Translations under genes and position numbers: made by a program
Source: Paenibacillus ihbetae
Lineage (GTDB): Bacteria; Bacillota; Bacilli; Paenibacillales; Paenibacillaceae
Length of the DNA stretch: 64,000 nt
Direction: 5' to 3'
Assembly (NCBI RefSeq): GCF_002741055.1
Contig: NZ_CP016809.1
Span: 4,380,501 to 4,444,500 of the forward strand
Part shown: piece by piece, positions 26,331-34,848 of the stretch
Position numbering within the stretch: the stretch's first letter is position 1
Layout of the letters: every line of letters begins with the position of its first letter
The notes under the pieces: model-generated
The model's input: the letters and a program-made list of their open reading frames with translations, nothing else
The model's database searches: none
What the model was told of the DNA's origin: nothing

Positions 26331-27713
26331 ATGAGCAACAAACCTGATCGTGTCACGTTTCAGAAGCGGTTGGATGAGATGGTAACCACGCTTCGGCGCG
26401 ACATTCTTACCTCGGTCCGCCCGCCTGGGGACTATCTGCCTTCCGAGCTGGCGTTGGCAGAGCAATATATGCTTAGCAAAAAATCCGTCCGCAAGGGACT
26501 CGAGCTGCTTGTGGAGGAAGGATTGATAACGAAAGAGCCGCGCGTGGGCAACCGGATCAACGCCCCTGCCCCTGTGCCGAGGGTGTCGTTAAAGCTCGGC
26601 TGCTATCCTTCCCTGGAGGATGAGATCGACCTGAAAGGATTGCTTGAGCAGTTCCACGCGTCGTATCCCCACATCTCGGTGGATACCGTTACGCTGCCCT
26701 ACACGAACTATCCTGAAGCGATTCAGGGGTATTTGGAAAACGGATGGGTGGATGTGCTTTCGCTAAATACGTGGAATTTCCGTGAAATGCTGGAGCACGG
26801 CGAACTGGATCGGTTTCTTCCGCAGGACCCGGACCCGGAGGCGTATTCGTTTCTGGAGGATTATCTGGGGCAAGACGGGCGGCTGTACGCCCGGCCGATC
26901 ACGTTTTCGCCGGTAGTGCTGTGCTATAACAAAACCCTGTTCCGGAAATGGGGCATGCCGGAGCCGGATAGCAGCTGGTCATGGAAGCAGCTGGCGGAGA
27001 CGGCGAGTCACATCCGGAGAGAGCATCGGTTGTTCGGCTTCTACGCGCATATCGCCTCCACGAACCGTTTCCCGATTCTATTGCTGCAGAAGCACTTTCG
27101 GTTCGCGCAAGAGCAAGGCGGATATCGCTATGATGATCCGCAGCTGTGGCAGAGCCTCGGCATGTTCCGGGATATCATCTACGGACAAGGCTTGTCGGCT
27201 TCGTTCCTGTCCGAATCCGACGGGGATGCCGAGAAGCTGTTTTTGCAGCAGAAGACTGCTATGGTGATGACGACGTACTATGGCTTAAAAATGCTGAAGC
27301 AAGCCGATTTCGAATATGATCTTGCTCCGCTGCCTTATGAGCATAGCGCGAAAACGCTGCTGCTTGTGACGGGTCTGGCTGTCAATCGGCAATCGAAGCA
27401 GAAGGAAGCGGCGGGCCTGTTGGTTGATTTTCTAAGCTCGGCCGCGGCCCAGCTGCATATCCGCAAGCAGACGCTGAGCATTCCGGCCCGGAAATCGTCG
27501 GCCGAATGGGAAGGCCCGGAAACGATGTATCGACCGTCGCGCTTTAACCTGTACCGCGAGATCGTCCCGACCTACAGCAGCTATGCGGACTTGGGCATCA
27601 CGATGGAGGAGCTGCATCGGCTGCGGCAGGAGCTGAAGCTGTTTTGGGCGAATATGGAGCAGGCCGAGGATACCGCCGCACGTCTTGCAAGCAGGCTTGG
27701 AGTGAAATCCTGA
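26331..27713 (+). CDS. GntR-type regulator fused to a solute-binding-protein domain
   Basis: 460 residues. Residues 1-75 are a GntR winged helix (VTFQKRLDEMVTTLRRDIL... LPSELALAEQYMLSKKSVRKGLELLVEEGLI). From about 80 the sequence is that of an extracellular sugar-binding protein (SBP_bac_1 type): KLGCYPSLEDE, NTWNFREMLEHGELD, PVVLCYNKTLFRKWGM, TAMVMTTYYGLKM, LLLVTGLAVN. There is no signal peptide, so the SBP fold is probably an intracellular ligand sensor. The frame begins at 26241; ATG 26331 has GGGGAG about 9 nt upstream. Divergent from the cohesin genes, which it may regulate. Confidence 0.8.
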   Translation: MSNKPDRVTFQKRLDEMVTTLRRDILTSVRPPGDYLPSELALAEQYMLSKKSVRKGLELLVEEGLITKEPRVGNRINAPAPVPRVSLKLGCYPSLEDEIDLKGLLEQFHASYPHISVDTVTLPYTNYPEAIQGYLENGWVDVLSLNTWNFREMLEHGELDRFLPQDPDPEAYSFLEDYLGQDGRLYARPITFSPVVLCYNKTLFRKWGMPEPDSSWSWKQLAETASHIRREHRLFGFYAHIASTNRFPILLLQKHFRFAQEQGGYRYDDPQLWQSLGMFRDIIYGQGLSASFLSESDGDAEKLFLQQKTAMVMTTYYGLKMLKQADFEYDLAPLPYEHSAKTLLLVTGLAVNRQSKQKEAAGLLVDFLSSAAAQLHIRKQTLSIPARKSSAEWEGPETMYRPSRFNLYREIVPTYSSYADLGITMEELHRLRQELKLFWANMEQAEDTAARLASRLGVKS

Positions 27714-27813
27714 CAATAAGCCTGCTCCTTCACGGGAAACCTCGCCGAACAGCATATAGACAGGAATGCCGCATTCGTTTGCGCTTTGCGCATTACTGGC
27801 ATTGATCTGATGG

Positions 27814-27850
27814 CGCCTGCTTGCGGACTTCCTGAGTCCGCAAGCAGGCG
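27814..27850. terminator. Strong hairpin after the GntR-SBP gene
   Basis: CGCCTGCTTGCGGACT (27814-27829) and AGTCCGCAAGCAGGCG (27835-27850): a 16-bp perfect stem with a 5-nt loop, then TTGATTGTTG. Confidence 0.75.
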
Positions 27851-27912
27851 TTGATTGTTGTTTGAACGATACTGAAAACGTGAGGATGAAAGAATTTTTT
27901 TCGAAAAGGTAG

Positions 27913-27941
27913 TTGACACATCTGCTACTCAGTAATACAAT
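27913..27941 (+). promoter_or_regulatory. Sigma-A promoter of padR
   Basis: TTGACA (27913-27918), 17-bp spacer, TACAAT (27936-27941). It is overlapped by an inverted repeat CTACTCAGTA (27925-27934) / TACTGAATAG (27959-27968). Confidence 0.8.
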
Positions 27942-27958
27942 GTACATGTAATAAGTAA

Positions 27959-28028
27959 TACTGAATAGCTTACCTTCCCGTAAATCGATAAATGAAAATT
28001 TCCCTTGGTGCTGTGCTGTACTGAATAG
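27959..28028. promoter_or_regulatory. Repeated TACTGAATAG sites, candidate PadR operators
   Basis: TACTGAATAG at 27959-27968 and 28019-28028, with a third exact copy at 28915-28924 before the ABC genes. All three flank promoters of this cassette. Confidence 0.5.
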
Positions 28029-28075
28029 GATCAGGCCAAAAAGAGGAGGGACGACACAGAGGAGGCTTATTGAAC

Positions 28076-28396
28076 ATGGAGAATTTAACCGAAATGCTGA
28101 AGGGTGTGCTTGAAGGCTGCGTGCTTGAAATCATCAGCCGCCATGAAACCTATGGCTACGAGATCACCCGACGACTGAACGAGCTTGGGTTTACTGAGGT
28201 TGTTGAGGGGACGGTCTATACCATCCTCGTGCGATTGGAGAAGAAACAACTGGTGAACATCGAAAAGAAGCCGTCAGATATGGGGCCGCCCCGCAAATTC
28301 TACTCCCTTAATGAGGCCGGGCGCCAGGAGCTTGCATTGTTTTGGCAAAAATGGGGGTTCGTATCATCCAAAATCAACGTCTTGAAGTCAACCTAG
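28076..28396 (+). CDS. PadR family transcriptional regulator
   Basis: 106 residues, compact PadR winged helix: LKGVLEGCVLEIISRHETYGYEITRRLNELGF...VEGTVYTILVRLEKKQLV then PPRKFYSLNEAGRQEL. The TTG at 28070 and ATG at 28076 share AGGAGG (28060-28065), 4 and 10 nt away; ATG is chosen. PadR repressors commonly respond to drugs or phenolics and control adjacent transporter genes. First gene of the padR-DUF1048-ABC cassette; the TACTGAATAG sites around it suggest autoregulation. Confidence 0.93.
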   Translation: MENLTEMLKGVLEGCVLEIISRHETYGYEITRRLNELGFTEVVEGTVYTILVRLEKKQLVNIEKKPSDMGPPRKFYSLNEAGRQELALFWQKWGFVSSKINVLKST

Positions 28397-28469
28397 CGTC
28401 ATAAGATATTCTGTCTGATATTTTGGAGCGAAATACTGAGCTTTATTAAAAAGGAGGAGATAGATCTTG

Positions 28470-28808
28470 ATGGAAATGTTCAAAAAAATGATTGGCGATA
28501 AAAAGGAGTACAAGATGATGATGGCACGGGTTGAAGCCCTGCCCGAGGACTATCAGTTTGTGTTTAAGAAAATTCAAAGCTACATGTGGAATTTCGCATC
28601 AGGCAATGGGATGGATATGCTGCAAATGCAGTATGAATTGATCGACTTGTTCGAAGCCGGTGCGGCAGAAGGCAGGCATGTGCTGGACATCACGGGTGAC
28701 GACGTGGCTTCCTTTGCTGATGAGCTGGTCACAAATGCTAAAACCTATGTCGCCAAGTATCGGGAAGATATGAATCAGAGCATCATGCAGCGTTTGGGAA
28801 AAAAGTAA
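28470..28808 (+). CDS. DUF1048 family protein
   Basis: 113 residues, all-helical, basic near the start (MEMFKKMIGDKKEYKMMMAR) and with VEALPEDYQFVFKKIQSYMW, the DUF1048 pattern. It follows padR by 73 bp; DUF1048 genes usually pair with padR next to ABC-2 exporters. AAGGAGG at 28451-28457 could serve TTG 28467 or ATG 28470. Function unknown, possibly an accessory of the regulator. Confidence 0.85.
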   Translation: MEMFKKMIGDKKEYKMMMARVEALPEDYQFVFKKIQSYMWNFASGNGMDMLQMQYELIDLFEAGAAEGRHVLDITGDDVASFADELVTNAKTYVAKYREDMNQSIMQRLGKK

Positions 28809-29016
28809 AATCCTAATGAATTACCGACTGATTAGCTAATTACAAGGTGAATGGGCGCCTTCGCTATTCAGTTATATTTTTGGCTTACTAGTAAGTAATA
28901 CAGATTATCAGTCTTACTGAATAGAGGGTGCAGGCGATTTCCCACAGCAAGGCGCATCGACCGTAATTCCGGTTCTTTGAGGCGGCCATGCTGCGAATTT
29001 ATATAAGGAGGAAAAC

Positions 29017-29781
29017 ATGATGACAAATGCAGCGATTTCTGTAAAAGGGTTGAAGAAATCCTTTAAAGGCAAGGAGGTCTTAAAAGGTGTGGATTTCGAG
29101 GTGCGGCGTGGCGAAATTTTCGCGCTGCTGGGCTCCAATGGAGCGGGCAAAACGACGACGGTCAACATCCTCTCGACGCTGATGAAGCCCGATGGCGGCG
29201 AAGCGCGTATTTGCGGCTCTGACGTCCAGCGACAACCGGATCAGGTTCGCCAGAGCATCAGCCTGACAGGACAGTTTGCGGCTTTGGACGGCATGCATAC
29301 AGGAAGGGAAAACCTCATCATGATCGCCAAGCTGAGGGGCGTTTCCAATCCCGCGCAGGTAGCCGACCATCTGCTTGCCAAATTCAGCCTGACCGAAGCC
29401 GCAGGCCGCCGGGCGGACCAGTATTCCGGCGGGATGAAGCGCCGGCTTGACATCGCCATGAGCTTAATCGGGAGTCCAGCCGTCATTTTCCTCGACGAAC
29501 CGACCACAGGACTTGACCCTGAGGCACGGATTGAGGTTTGGAATACCGTCAAGGAGCTTGCTGGCAGCGGCACGACCATCTTGCTGACGACCCAGTATCT
29601 GGAGGAAGCGGAACAACTGGCGGACCGTATCGCCATCCTGCATGGCGGAAAAATCATCAAGTCCGGCACCCTTGCCGAACTCAAAGAGATGTTCCCGCCA
29701 GCGAAAGTGGAGTACATTGAGAAGCAGCCGACCTTGGAGGAAATTTTCCTGGCGATCATCGGCAAAAAGGAGGAGATGTAA
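29017..29781 (+). CDS. ABC transporter ATP-binding protein (DrrA-like)
   Basis: 254 residues, one cassette: Walker A GSNGAGKTT (about residues 38-46), signature YSGGMKRRLD, Walker B VIFLDEPTTGLDPEA, and TTQYLEEAEQLADRI. The daunorubicin-resistance DrrA subgroup has the same IxKGLKKSFKG-type start. AAGGAGGA precedes ATGATG. It ends 1 bp from the permease start. Third TACTGAATAG site upstream (28915-28924). Confidence 0.95.
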   Translation: MMTNAAISVKGLKKSFKGKEVLKGVDFEVRRGEIFALLGSNGAGKTTTVNILSTLMKPDGGEARICGSDVQRQPDQVRQSISLTGQFAALDGMHTGRENLIMIAKLRGVSNPAQVADHLLAKFSLTEAAGRRADQYSGGMKRRLDIAMSLIGSPAVIFLDEPTTGLDPEARIEVWNTVKELAGSGTTILLTTQYLEEAEQLADRIAILHGGKIIKSGTLAELKEMFPPAKVEYIEKQPTLEEIFLAIIGKKEEM

Positions 29782-30531
29782 ATGAAAAGCAGAACAGGAG
29801 CATTACTGGGACGATTAATGCGCAATATCATGCGCAGCCCCGATACGATTATTACGGTGGCGATTACGCCGATTATGATGATGCTGTTGTTTGTCTACGT
29901 ATTTGGCGGCGCGATCGAGACAGGCACGGCCAACTACGTTAATTATTTATTGCCGGGAATTCTGCTGATGGCGATCGCGTCCGGCGTCTCTTATACAGCC
30001 TTCCGGCTGTTTGGGGATGTAAAGAGCGGGCTGATGGCGCGTTTCATAACCATGCCGATCAAGCGCTCGTCGGTATTATGGGCGCATGTGTTGACGTCGC
30101 TTGTTTCCAATGCGCTTACGGTGGTGGTGGTTTTCCTCGTCGCGCTTCTGATGGGCTTCCGTTCTAGCGCTCATATCCTGGATTGGCTCGCGGTAGCCGG
30201 GATACTCGGATTGTTTACGCTGGCGCTGACGTGGCTGGCGGTCATTCCCGGCTTGACAGCAAAGACTATGGAAGGGGCGACGGCCTTCTCGTACCCGCTA
30301 ATCTTCTTGCCGTTTATCAGTTCGGCCTTTGTCCCTACCGAAACCATGCCTAAAGTTGTCCGTGCTTTCGCTGAGAACCAGCCCGTAACCTCCATCGTGA
30401 ATGCGATTCGCGCCCTCCTGTATGAAGGATCCGTCGGCAACGATATCTGGATCGCGCTTGCCTGGTGCGTGGGGATCATGGTCATCGCTTACTTTTTCGC
30501 TATTAAAGCATTTAAACGCCAGTTAGCGTAA
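29782..30531 (+). CDS. ABC-2 type permease (DrrB-like)
   Basis: 249 residues, six membrane helices. TIITVAITPIMMMLLFVYVFGGAI, the first helix block, and FPLIFLPFISSAFVPTETMP-like loop (YPLIFLPFISSAFVPTETMP) are ABC-2 permease landmarks. AAGGAGGAG within the upstream gene serves as ribosome site. Partner of the DrrA-like ATPase in drug or toxin export; substrate unknown. Confidence 0.93.
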   Translation: MKSRTGALLGRLMRNIMRSPDTIITVAITPIMMMLLFVYVFGGAIETGTANYVNYLLPGILLMAIASGVSYTAFRLFGDVKSGLMARFITMPIKRSSVLWAHVLTSLVSNALTVVVVFLVALLMGFRSSAHILDWLAVAGILGLFTLALTWLAVIPGLTAKTMEGATAFSYPLIFLPFISSAFVPTETMPKVVRAFAENQPVTSIVNAIRALLYEGSVGNDIWIALAWCVGIMVIAYFFAIKAFKRQLA

Positions 30532-30876
30532 GTAAACCATTAGGGGACTGGACTTATCGCTTGTAGTCGACGCTGATCATGGTGCAGCGGCCATCATTAC
30601 ACCGCGCGATCCATGGTCAGCCGAATACAGCTGCTCTCACATAAGGCTGCATAAATGCCTGGGCAATCATCAACGAAATCTACAGGCATGGACTTTTACA
30701 TTCGGTGATCCCCGCATATTTCGTGGTCGAATCCTTCCGCTTCGCATAATTAGGTCAGCCAGAACGTTCTGGTTGACCTCTTTTGGCGATATCCAGCCTT
30801 CTTTTGAATCAACTGCCGGATCATGATAGTATCGAGAATAGATAGACGGCAGGCTAGAATCGAGGAGGGCAAGAGC
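30532..30876. other. Gap between the ABC permease and LacI genes
   Basis: About 345 bp. It holds the 28-bp palindrome at 30752-30779 and a leader that the lacI frame can extend into, but no gene. Confidence 0.5.
30752..30779. terminator. 28-bp palindrome, likely terminator
   Basis: AGGTCAgCCAGAAC followed at once by GTTCTGGtTGACCT: 13 of 14 pairs, no spacer, then CTTTTGG. Could also be an operator. Confidence 0.5.
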
Positions 30877-31854
30877 ATGGCCAATATCAAAGAAATCGCG
30901 AAGCTTGCGGGCGTGTCGGTATCCACGGTATCCCGGGTGCTCAATAATCATCCCTATGTCAGCGAGGAAAAGCGTGCGCGGGTCCTGGCGACGATGAAGC
31001 AGCTGAAGTATGCGCGCAATATGAACGCTGTTCACCTCATTACGGGCAGAACGATGAATATCGCCATCATGCTGCCGTTCATTAATCATGCGTACTTCTC
31101 CTTGCTGATGGAGGGGGCCGGACAAGAAGCGCTGGCGGCAAGCTACCGGCTTATTCTTTGTCAGACGGGTTATGCGCAGGATAAAGAAGTGGAAGTGCTG
31201 GAGATGCTGCGAAACCGGGAAATTGACGGAATCATTATTCTATCGTCCGCCGTTACCCCGGAGCAGATCGAAGCCTACTGTCCATATGGCCCGATTGTGT
31301 GCTGTCTGGATGCCGGTGAACGATTATTTTCTTCTATATATATTAATCATGCGGAGGCTTTCCGGCGTGCTATGCATTATCTGATTGACCGGGGCCACCG
31401 CCGAATCGGGTTTACGGTAGGGAGGCTGGACAGCCCGAGCACGAGAGCCCGTAAAGCAGCCTATGAAGAGGTGCTGGAAGAAATCGGAGAGCCTTCCCGT
31501 GAGGAATGGATACTGGATGGCTGCATTGATCTTGAGGATGGCGCGGCCATTATGGACCGGCTAACGGAAATGGAAGAGCGGCCAAGCGCCCTGCTCGTGA
31601 CGGGGGACCATGTGGCGGCCGGCTTGATCTACGAAGCGGAGAAGCGGGGTTTATCCATCCCGCGGGAGCTTGCGGTCATTGGATTCGACAATCAACCCAT
31701 CGGCAAAATGCTGGGGCTCACGACGATCGACAACCGATTGCTCGATATGGGTGCCGAGGCTTTCAAAATCGTGTATGCCCATATTCAAGGGGAGCGGAAA
31801 GACCCGGTGCGAAAGGAGCTGCCATTCGAATTGATTGAACGCTCGTCGGTATAG
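30877..31854 (+). CDS. LacI family transcriptional regulator
   Basis: 325 residues. MANIKEIAKLAGVSVSTVSRVLNNHPYVSEEKR is the LacI helix-turn-helix with hinge; the remainder is the periplasmic-binding-protein-like effector domain (DGIIILSSAV, ALLVTGDHVAAGLIYEAEKRGL, IPRELAVIGFDNQPIG). GAGGAGGG 6-8 nt before ATG 30877 sets the start. No sugar operon is adjacent, so the target is unknown. Confidence 0.95.
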   Translation: MANIKEIAKLAGVSVSTVSRVLNNHPYVSEEKRARVLATMKQLKYARNMNAVHLITGRTMNIAIMLPFINHAYFSLLMEGAGQEALAASYRLILCQTGYAQDKEVEVLEMLRNREIDGIIILSSAVTPEQIEAYCPYGPIVCCLDAGERLFSSIYINHAEAFRRAMHYLIDRGHRRIGFTVGRLDSPSTRARKAAYEEVLEEIGEPSREEWILDGCIDLEDGAAIMDRLTEMEERPSALLVTGDHVAAGLIYEAEKRGLSIPRELAVIGFDNQPIGKMLGLTTIDNRLLDMGAEAFKIVYAHIQGERKDPVRKELPFELIERSSV

Positions 31855-31946
31855 GGACTGTAAGCCAAGTTCTTACAGATAGATTACAAAGTTCGACAAT
31901 TGTGATATCCTTAGTGGAGCAAGTTCTTTGTTTCACAACATTCATT

Positions 31947-31973
31947 AACGTCTGCAAGCGTTTTGCAGGCGTT
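31947..31973 (+). terminator. Terminator-like hairpin after lacI
   Basis: AACGTCTGCAA (31947-31957) with TTGCAGGCGTT (31963-31973), one G-T pair, then CTATTCT. Confidence 0.5.
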
Positions 31974-32009
31974 CTATTCTGTATTTAAGAAAGAAAGGAG
32001 CCTACGCTA

Positions 32010-32936
32010 GTGGATGTCCTGAATCAGTTCAAAAAAGCTTCCCGTATCCAAGTCATTCCGGTCATGCTCATTCCGGTTGCTTTGGGGGCGCTCGGAGCTT
32101 ACGTATGGACAAGCCGTTTCCATATCGGGCTTTTTTTATTGACCTTGTTCGGAAGCGGGGCTGCCCATTTGTTCTCCAATATGGTGAACGATTTGTGGGA
32201 CTATAAGAACGGGACCGATACGGAGGCCCAGGAGCACGTCGATGCGATCTCCACGAATTCCGGTTTTCTGACCAAGGGGATCTGGTCCATCCGCAAATTC
32301 GAGATCGTTACCTGGACGCTGTTCGGAATTGCCGCATTATGCGGGATTATTCTGAGCTTGATCAGCGGCTGGTGGGCGCTTCTGTTCGGCGCGCTCGGCG
32401 GGCTCATCGCTTATTTTTACGTGGCGCCGCCCGTTCGGTTCGGATACCGGGGCAAGGGCTACAGCGAAATTGCGATCCTATTGTCCTTCGGTATTTTGCC
32501 TGTAATGGGAGCGTTCTATGTCCAGACTTCAACCATGGATCTTCGTGCGCTGCTGTTGTCGCTGCCGATCGGGCTGCTCACGACCTTGATTCTGTTCAAT
32601 CATCACTTCCTGCATTGGCAGGCGGATCGTCAGGCCGGAAAGAGAACGCTCGTGGTCGTATGGGGGGAGAAGCGGGCACTGACGTTCTCGCGTGCACTGC
32701 TGCTGCTGGCCTGTCTGTCCTTGGTTGCATGCGTCCTTGCCGGGGCGCTTCCGCCTTATGCGATTATCGCTCTGCTGACCGTTATTCCGCTCTATCTTGT
32801 GTATGGAAGACTGAAGGATAGCAACCGTTCCGAAGCTTACTTGCCGCTGATGGGCGCGTCAACGATGACAACGATGCGCTGCGGCGGCGTGTTGATCCTG
32901 TCGTTGCTTGTCCAAGGCATAATCCAGGCATTCTAA
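32010..32936 (+). CDS. UbiA-type prenyltransferase (MenA-like)
   Basis: 308 residues with about eight membrane helices. NMVNDLWDYKNGTD (about residues 58-71) is the first aspartate-rich NDxxDxxxD motif binding the prenyl diphosphate through Mg; the second region is HWQADRQAGKRTL. GTG start with AAAGGAG 9 nt upstream. The MenA (dihydroxynaphthoate prenyltransferase) subfamily is the closest by motif, but no men genes adjoin, so the substrate is left open. Membrane-bound. Confidence 0.8.
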   Translation: MDVLNQFKKASRIQVIPVMLIPVALGALGAYVWTSRFHIGLFLLTLFGSGAAHLFSNMVNDLWDYKNGTDTEAQEHVDAISTNSGFLTKGIWSIRKFEIVTWTLFGIAALCGIILSLISGWWALLFGALGGLIAYFYVAPPVRFGYRGKGYSEIAILLSFGILPVMGAFYVQTSTMDLRALLLSLPIGLLTTLILFNHHFLHWQADRQAGKRTLVVVWGEKRALTFSRALLLLACLSLVACVLAGALPPYAIIALLTVIPLYLVYGRLKDSNRSEAYLPLMGASTMTTMRCGGVLILSLLVQGIIQAF

Positions 32937-32971
32937 ACACCTATTTTTGTGAGAAAGAAGGAGACTTGAGA

Positions 32972-33703
32972 ATGGAACAACAACGCGTTTTTGGTGATTT
33001 TCATACCATCCTGTCCGAGGGCAAGGTGTGGAAGATCGGCGGCTTTCCGCTGCCGGACGGTTCGTTCTGGGAATACCGGGAGCCCAACGCCGTCGTTATC
33101 GTACGCAATGGCATCCTGTATGTGCGCGCGCCGCTGAGCCGTCAGAACGATCAGATTCAGATTCTCGACAATGCCAAGCATATGTATTATTCCGTGGAAG
33201 AGGTTGAGGTGCCGGAATCGGGCGAAGTGACCTTCGAGCTCCAGATCCGTGCCCGTACGCAAGGCACCGTTCCCGGCGATTTGTACGACGGCTATGTATC
33301 TTTGAATCTGCTGGATTTCTCCACCGGAGCCGCCCTCGACTTCTTCGCTTCGAACGATAAGTATGCCAGCGTGTATGCGGTGCTGCCTTTCCCTGGCGTG
33401 CAGGTGCCGGAATCGGATAAAACCCGCTTTTTCTGCATTTTTAAAGAGGAAGACACGCACTTCAAACCGCAGGAATTCAACACGTACAAAATCACCTATA
33501 ACCGCAGCGAGGACGAGGCAGTATTCTACGTGAACGGACAGGAAGTCCGTCGGGAGAACAACATCCCAATCAAATTCAACAAGTTCACGATTGCCCTTGG
33601 CATCATGACGGAGAAGGATCTGACACCGCAGGGCAGCGTGTCGGTCCATGGCCAAACCGTCATAGCCGAGTACTCCCCGGTTACGGTAACCATCAAGGAA
33701 TAG
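32972..33703 (+). CDS. DUF6081-like lectin-fold protein
   Basis: 243 residues, beta-rich, no signal peptide. WEYREPNAVVIVRNGILYVRAPLSRQND and TYKITYNRSEDEAVFYVNGQEV suggest a concanavalin-like beta sandwich; I associate this with DUF6081 proteins by resemblance only. GAAGGAGA about 9 nt before the ATG at 32972; TTG 32966 is an alternative. It follows the prenyltransferase gene by 35 bp, and a strong terminator follows. Function unknown. Confidence 0.6.
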   Translation: MEQQRVFGDFHTILSEGKVWKIGGFPLPDGSFWEYREPNAVVIVRNGILYVRAPLSRQNDQIQILDNAKHMYYSVEEVEVPESGEVTFELQIRARTQGTVPGDLYDGYVSLNLLDFSTGAALDFFASNDKYASVYAVLPFPGVQVPESDKTRFFCIFKEEDTHFKPQEFNTYKITYNRSEDEAVFYVNGQEVRRENNIPIKFNKFTIALGIMTEKDLTPQGSVSVHGQTVIAEYSPVTVTIKE

Positions 33704-33723
33704 CTGCTATCCATGTAAAAAAG

Positions 33724-33757
33724 CGAGCCGCGCTCACATTAGAGCGCGGCTCGTTTG
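33724..33757 (+). terminator. Intrinsic terminator
   Basis: CGAGCCGCGCTC (33724-33735), loop ACATTA, GAGCGCGGCTCG (33742-33753), then TTTG. Confidence 0.85.
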
Positions 33758-33873
33758 CGTTGTACGGAAGGGAGTGGATTGGTTTACTTGGGTAGCACGT
33801 GGCTGGGGGTAGATTGTCGAGCCAACAAGTCCCCAAAACGGACGTGCCCCCGGACTATACATCCCCACTATAG

Positions 33874-33903
33874 CCCAAAAAGCCACCCTTTGCGGGTGGC
33901 TTT
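33874..33903 (-). terminator. Terminator of the opuA operon
   Basis: AAAGCCACCC (33879-33888), loop TTTGC, GGGTGGCTTT (33894-33903); the upstream A-run gives a T-run on the minus strand. Confidence 0.85.
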
Positions 33904-33920
33904 CATCTAAGGCTCAATAT

Positions 33921-34847
33921 TTACTTCTTCAAATCTTCAATCGAGTTCACGTCGACATATGAAGGAACGACGAGACCGGTTTTAACGCCTTCCATGTTAG
34001 CGCCAAGGTCTTCGACCTGATCCTTGAACTTATCCCAGTAGTCGGCATGCGTCAGCGGGAGCCATGCAGCAACCGTAGCGTCGACGTCGCCGTTAGCGAC
34101 CCCGGTCCACATTGGGCCGGCTTCGACCTGAAGCGCCTCGACCTTAAAGCCAAGCTTCTCTTCCATAATGACCTTCAGCAGGTTGGTGCTGGCGATTTCG
34201 GAATCCCAAGCAACATAGCTGAATTTGAAGCTTTTGCCGTCAACGGGCTGAACGCCTTGCGTCCATTCGTTCACTTTCTCGCTGTTCGCTTCCATCCATT
34301 CCTTGGCAGCAGCTTCAGGATTCTGCCCTTCCTGGATGGCGGTCATGATTTGACCCATATCGTCCGAGGTCCATTTGAAGTTGCTCAAGAACTGATAAGC
34401 CTCCGGCTGATCCTCTTTCAGGCCTTTACGGACGACCGTGTGAATTTCTTCGGCTTCGCCATAAACCTTCTTCGGATCCTCCAGATACTTCAGATCATAC
34501 TTGGAGAACATCCAGTGCGGCGTCCAGCCGGTAATGATGATCGGCTCCTTTTTCTTGATCGCCTTATCGAGCGTAGCTGTCATCGCTGCACCGGAGCCTT
34601 CGATCAGCTTCCAATCCGTCAAGCCATATTCCTCGATCGCGGCAGCTGTGGCTTTCATAATACCAGCGCCTGGATCAATACCGATGATTTCATGGTTTAC
34701 CTGTTCGCCGATCGAGCCGGCGGCTCCGCCGTTTGCGCCTTCGCCGCCCTGGGCTCCGTTCGTGCCGCCGTTCCCGCCTTGTCCGCATGCGGACAGAAGG
34801 AGGACAGCCGCCAAGCTAAGCATCAACCACCATTTCTTGTTCTTCAA
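33921..34847 (-). CDS. opuAC: Glycine betaine ABC transporter substrate-binding lipoprotein
   Basis: 308 residues. Lipoprotein signal with lipobox LLSAC (Cys about residue 22), a Gly/Asn-rich linker, then the OpuAC type II SBP fold: VNHEIIGIDPGAGIMKATAAAIEEYGL, IIITGWTPHWMFSKYDLKYLEDPK (Trp cage for betaine) and AAWLPLTHADYW. TTG 34847 with GAGGGG about 8 nt upstream is the start; the frame extends to 34937 into opuAB. It captures glycine betaine or proline betaine for the OpuAA/AB importer. Last gene of the operon. Confidence 0.93.
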   Translation of the reverse strand: MKNKKWWLMLSLAAVLLLSACGQGGNGGTNGAQGGEGANGGAAGSIGEQVNHEIIGIDPGAGIMKATAAAIEEYGLTDWKLIEGSGAAMTATLDKAIKKKEPIIITGWTPHWMFSKYDLKYLEDPKKVYGEAEEIHTVVRKGLKEDQPEAYQFLSNFKWTSDDMGQIMTAIQEGQNPEAAAKEWMEANSEKVNEWTQGVQPVDGKSFKFSYVAWDSEIASTNLLKVIMEEKLGFKVEALQVEAGPMWTGVANGDVDATVAAWLPLTHADYWDKFKDQVEDLGANMEGVKTGLVVPSYVDVNSIEDLKK

Positions 34848-34848
34848 G

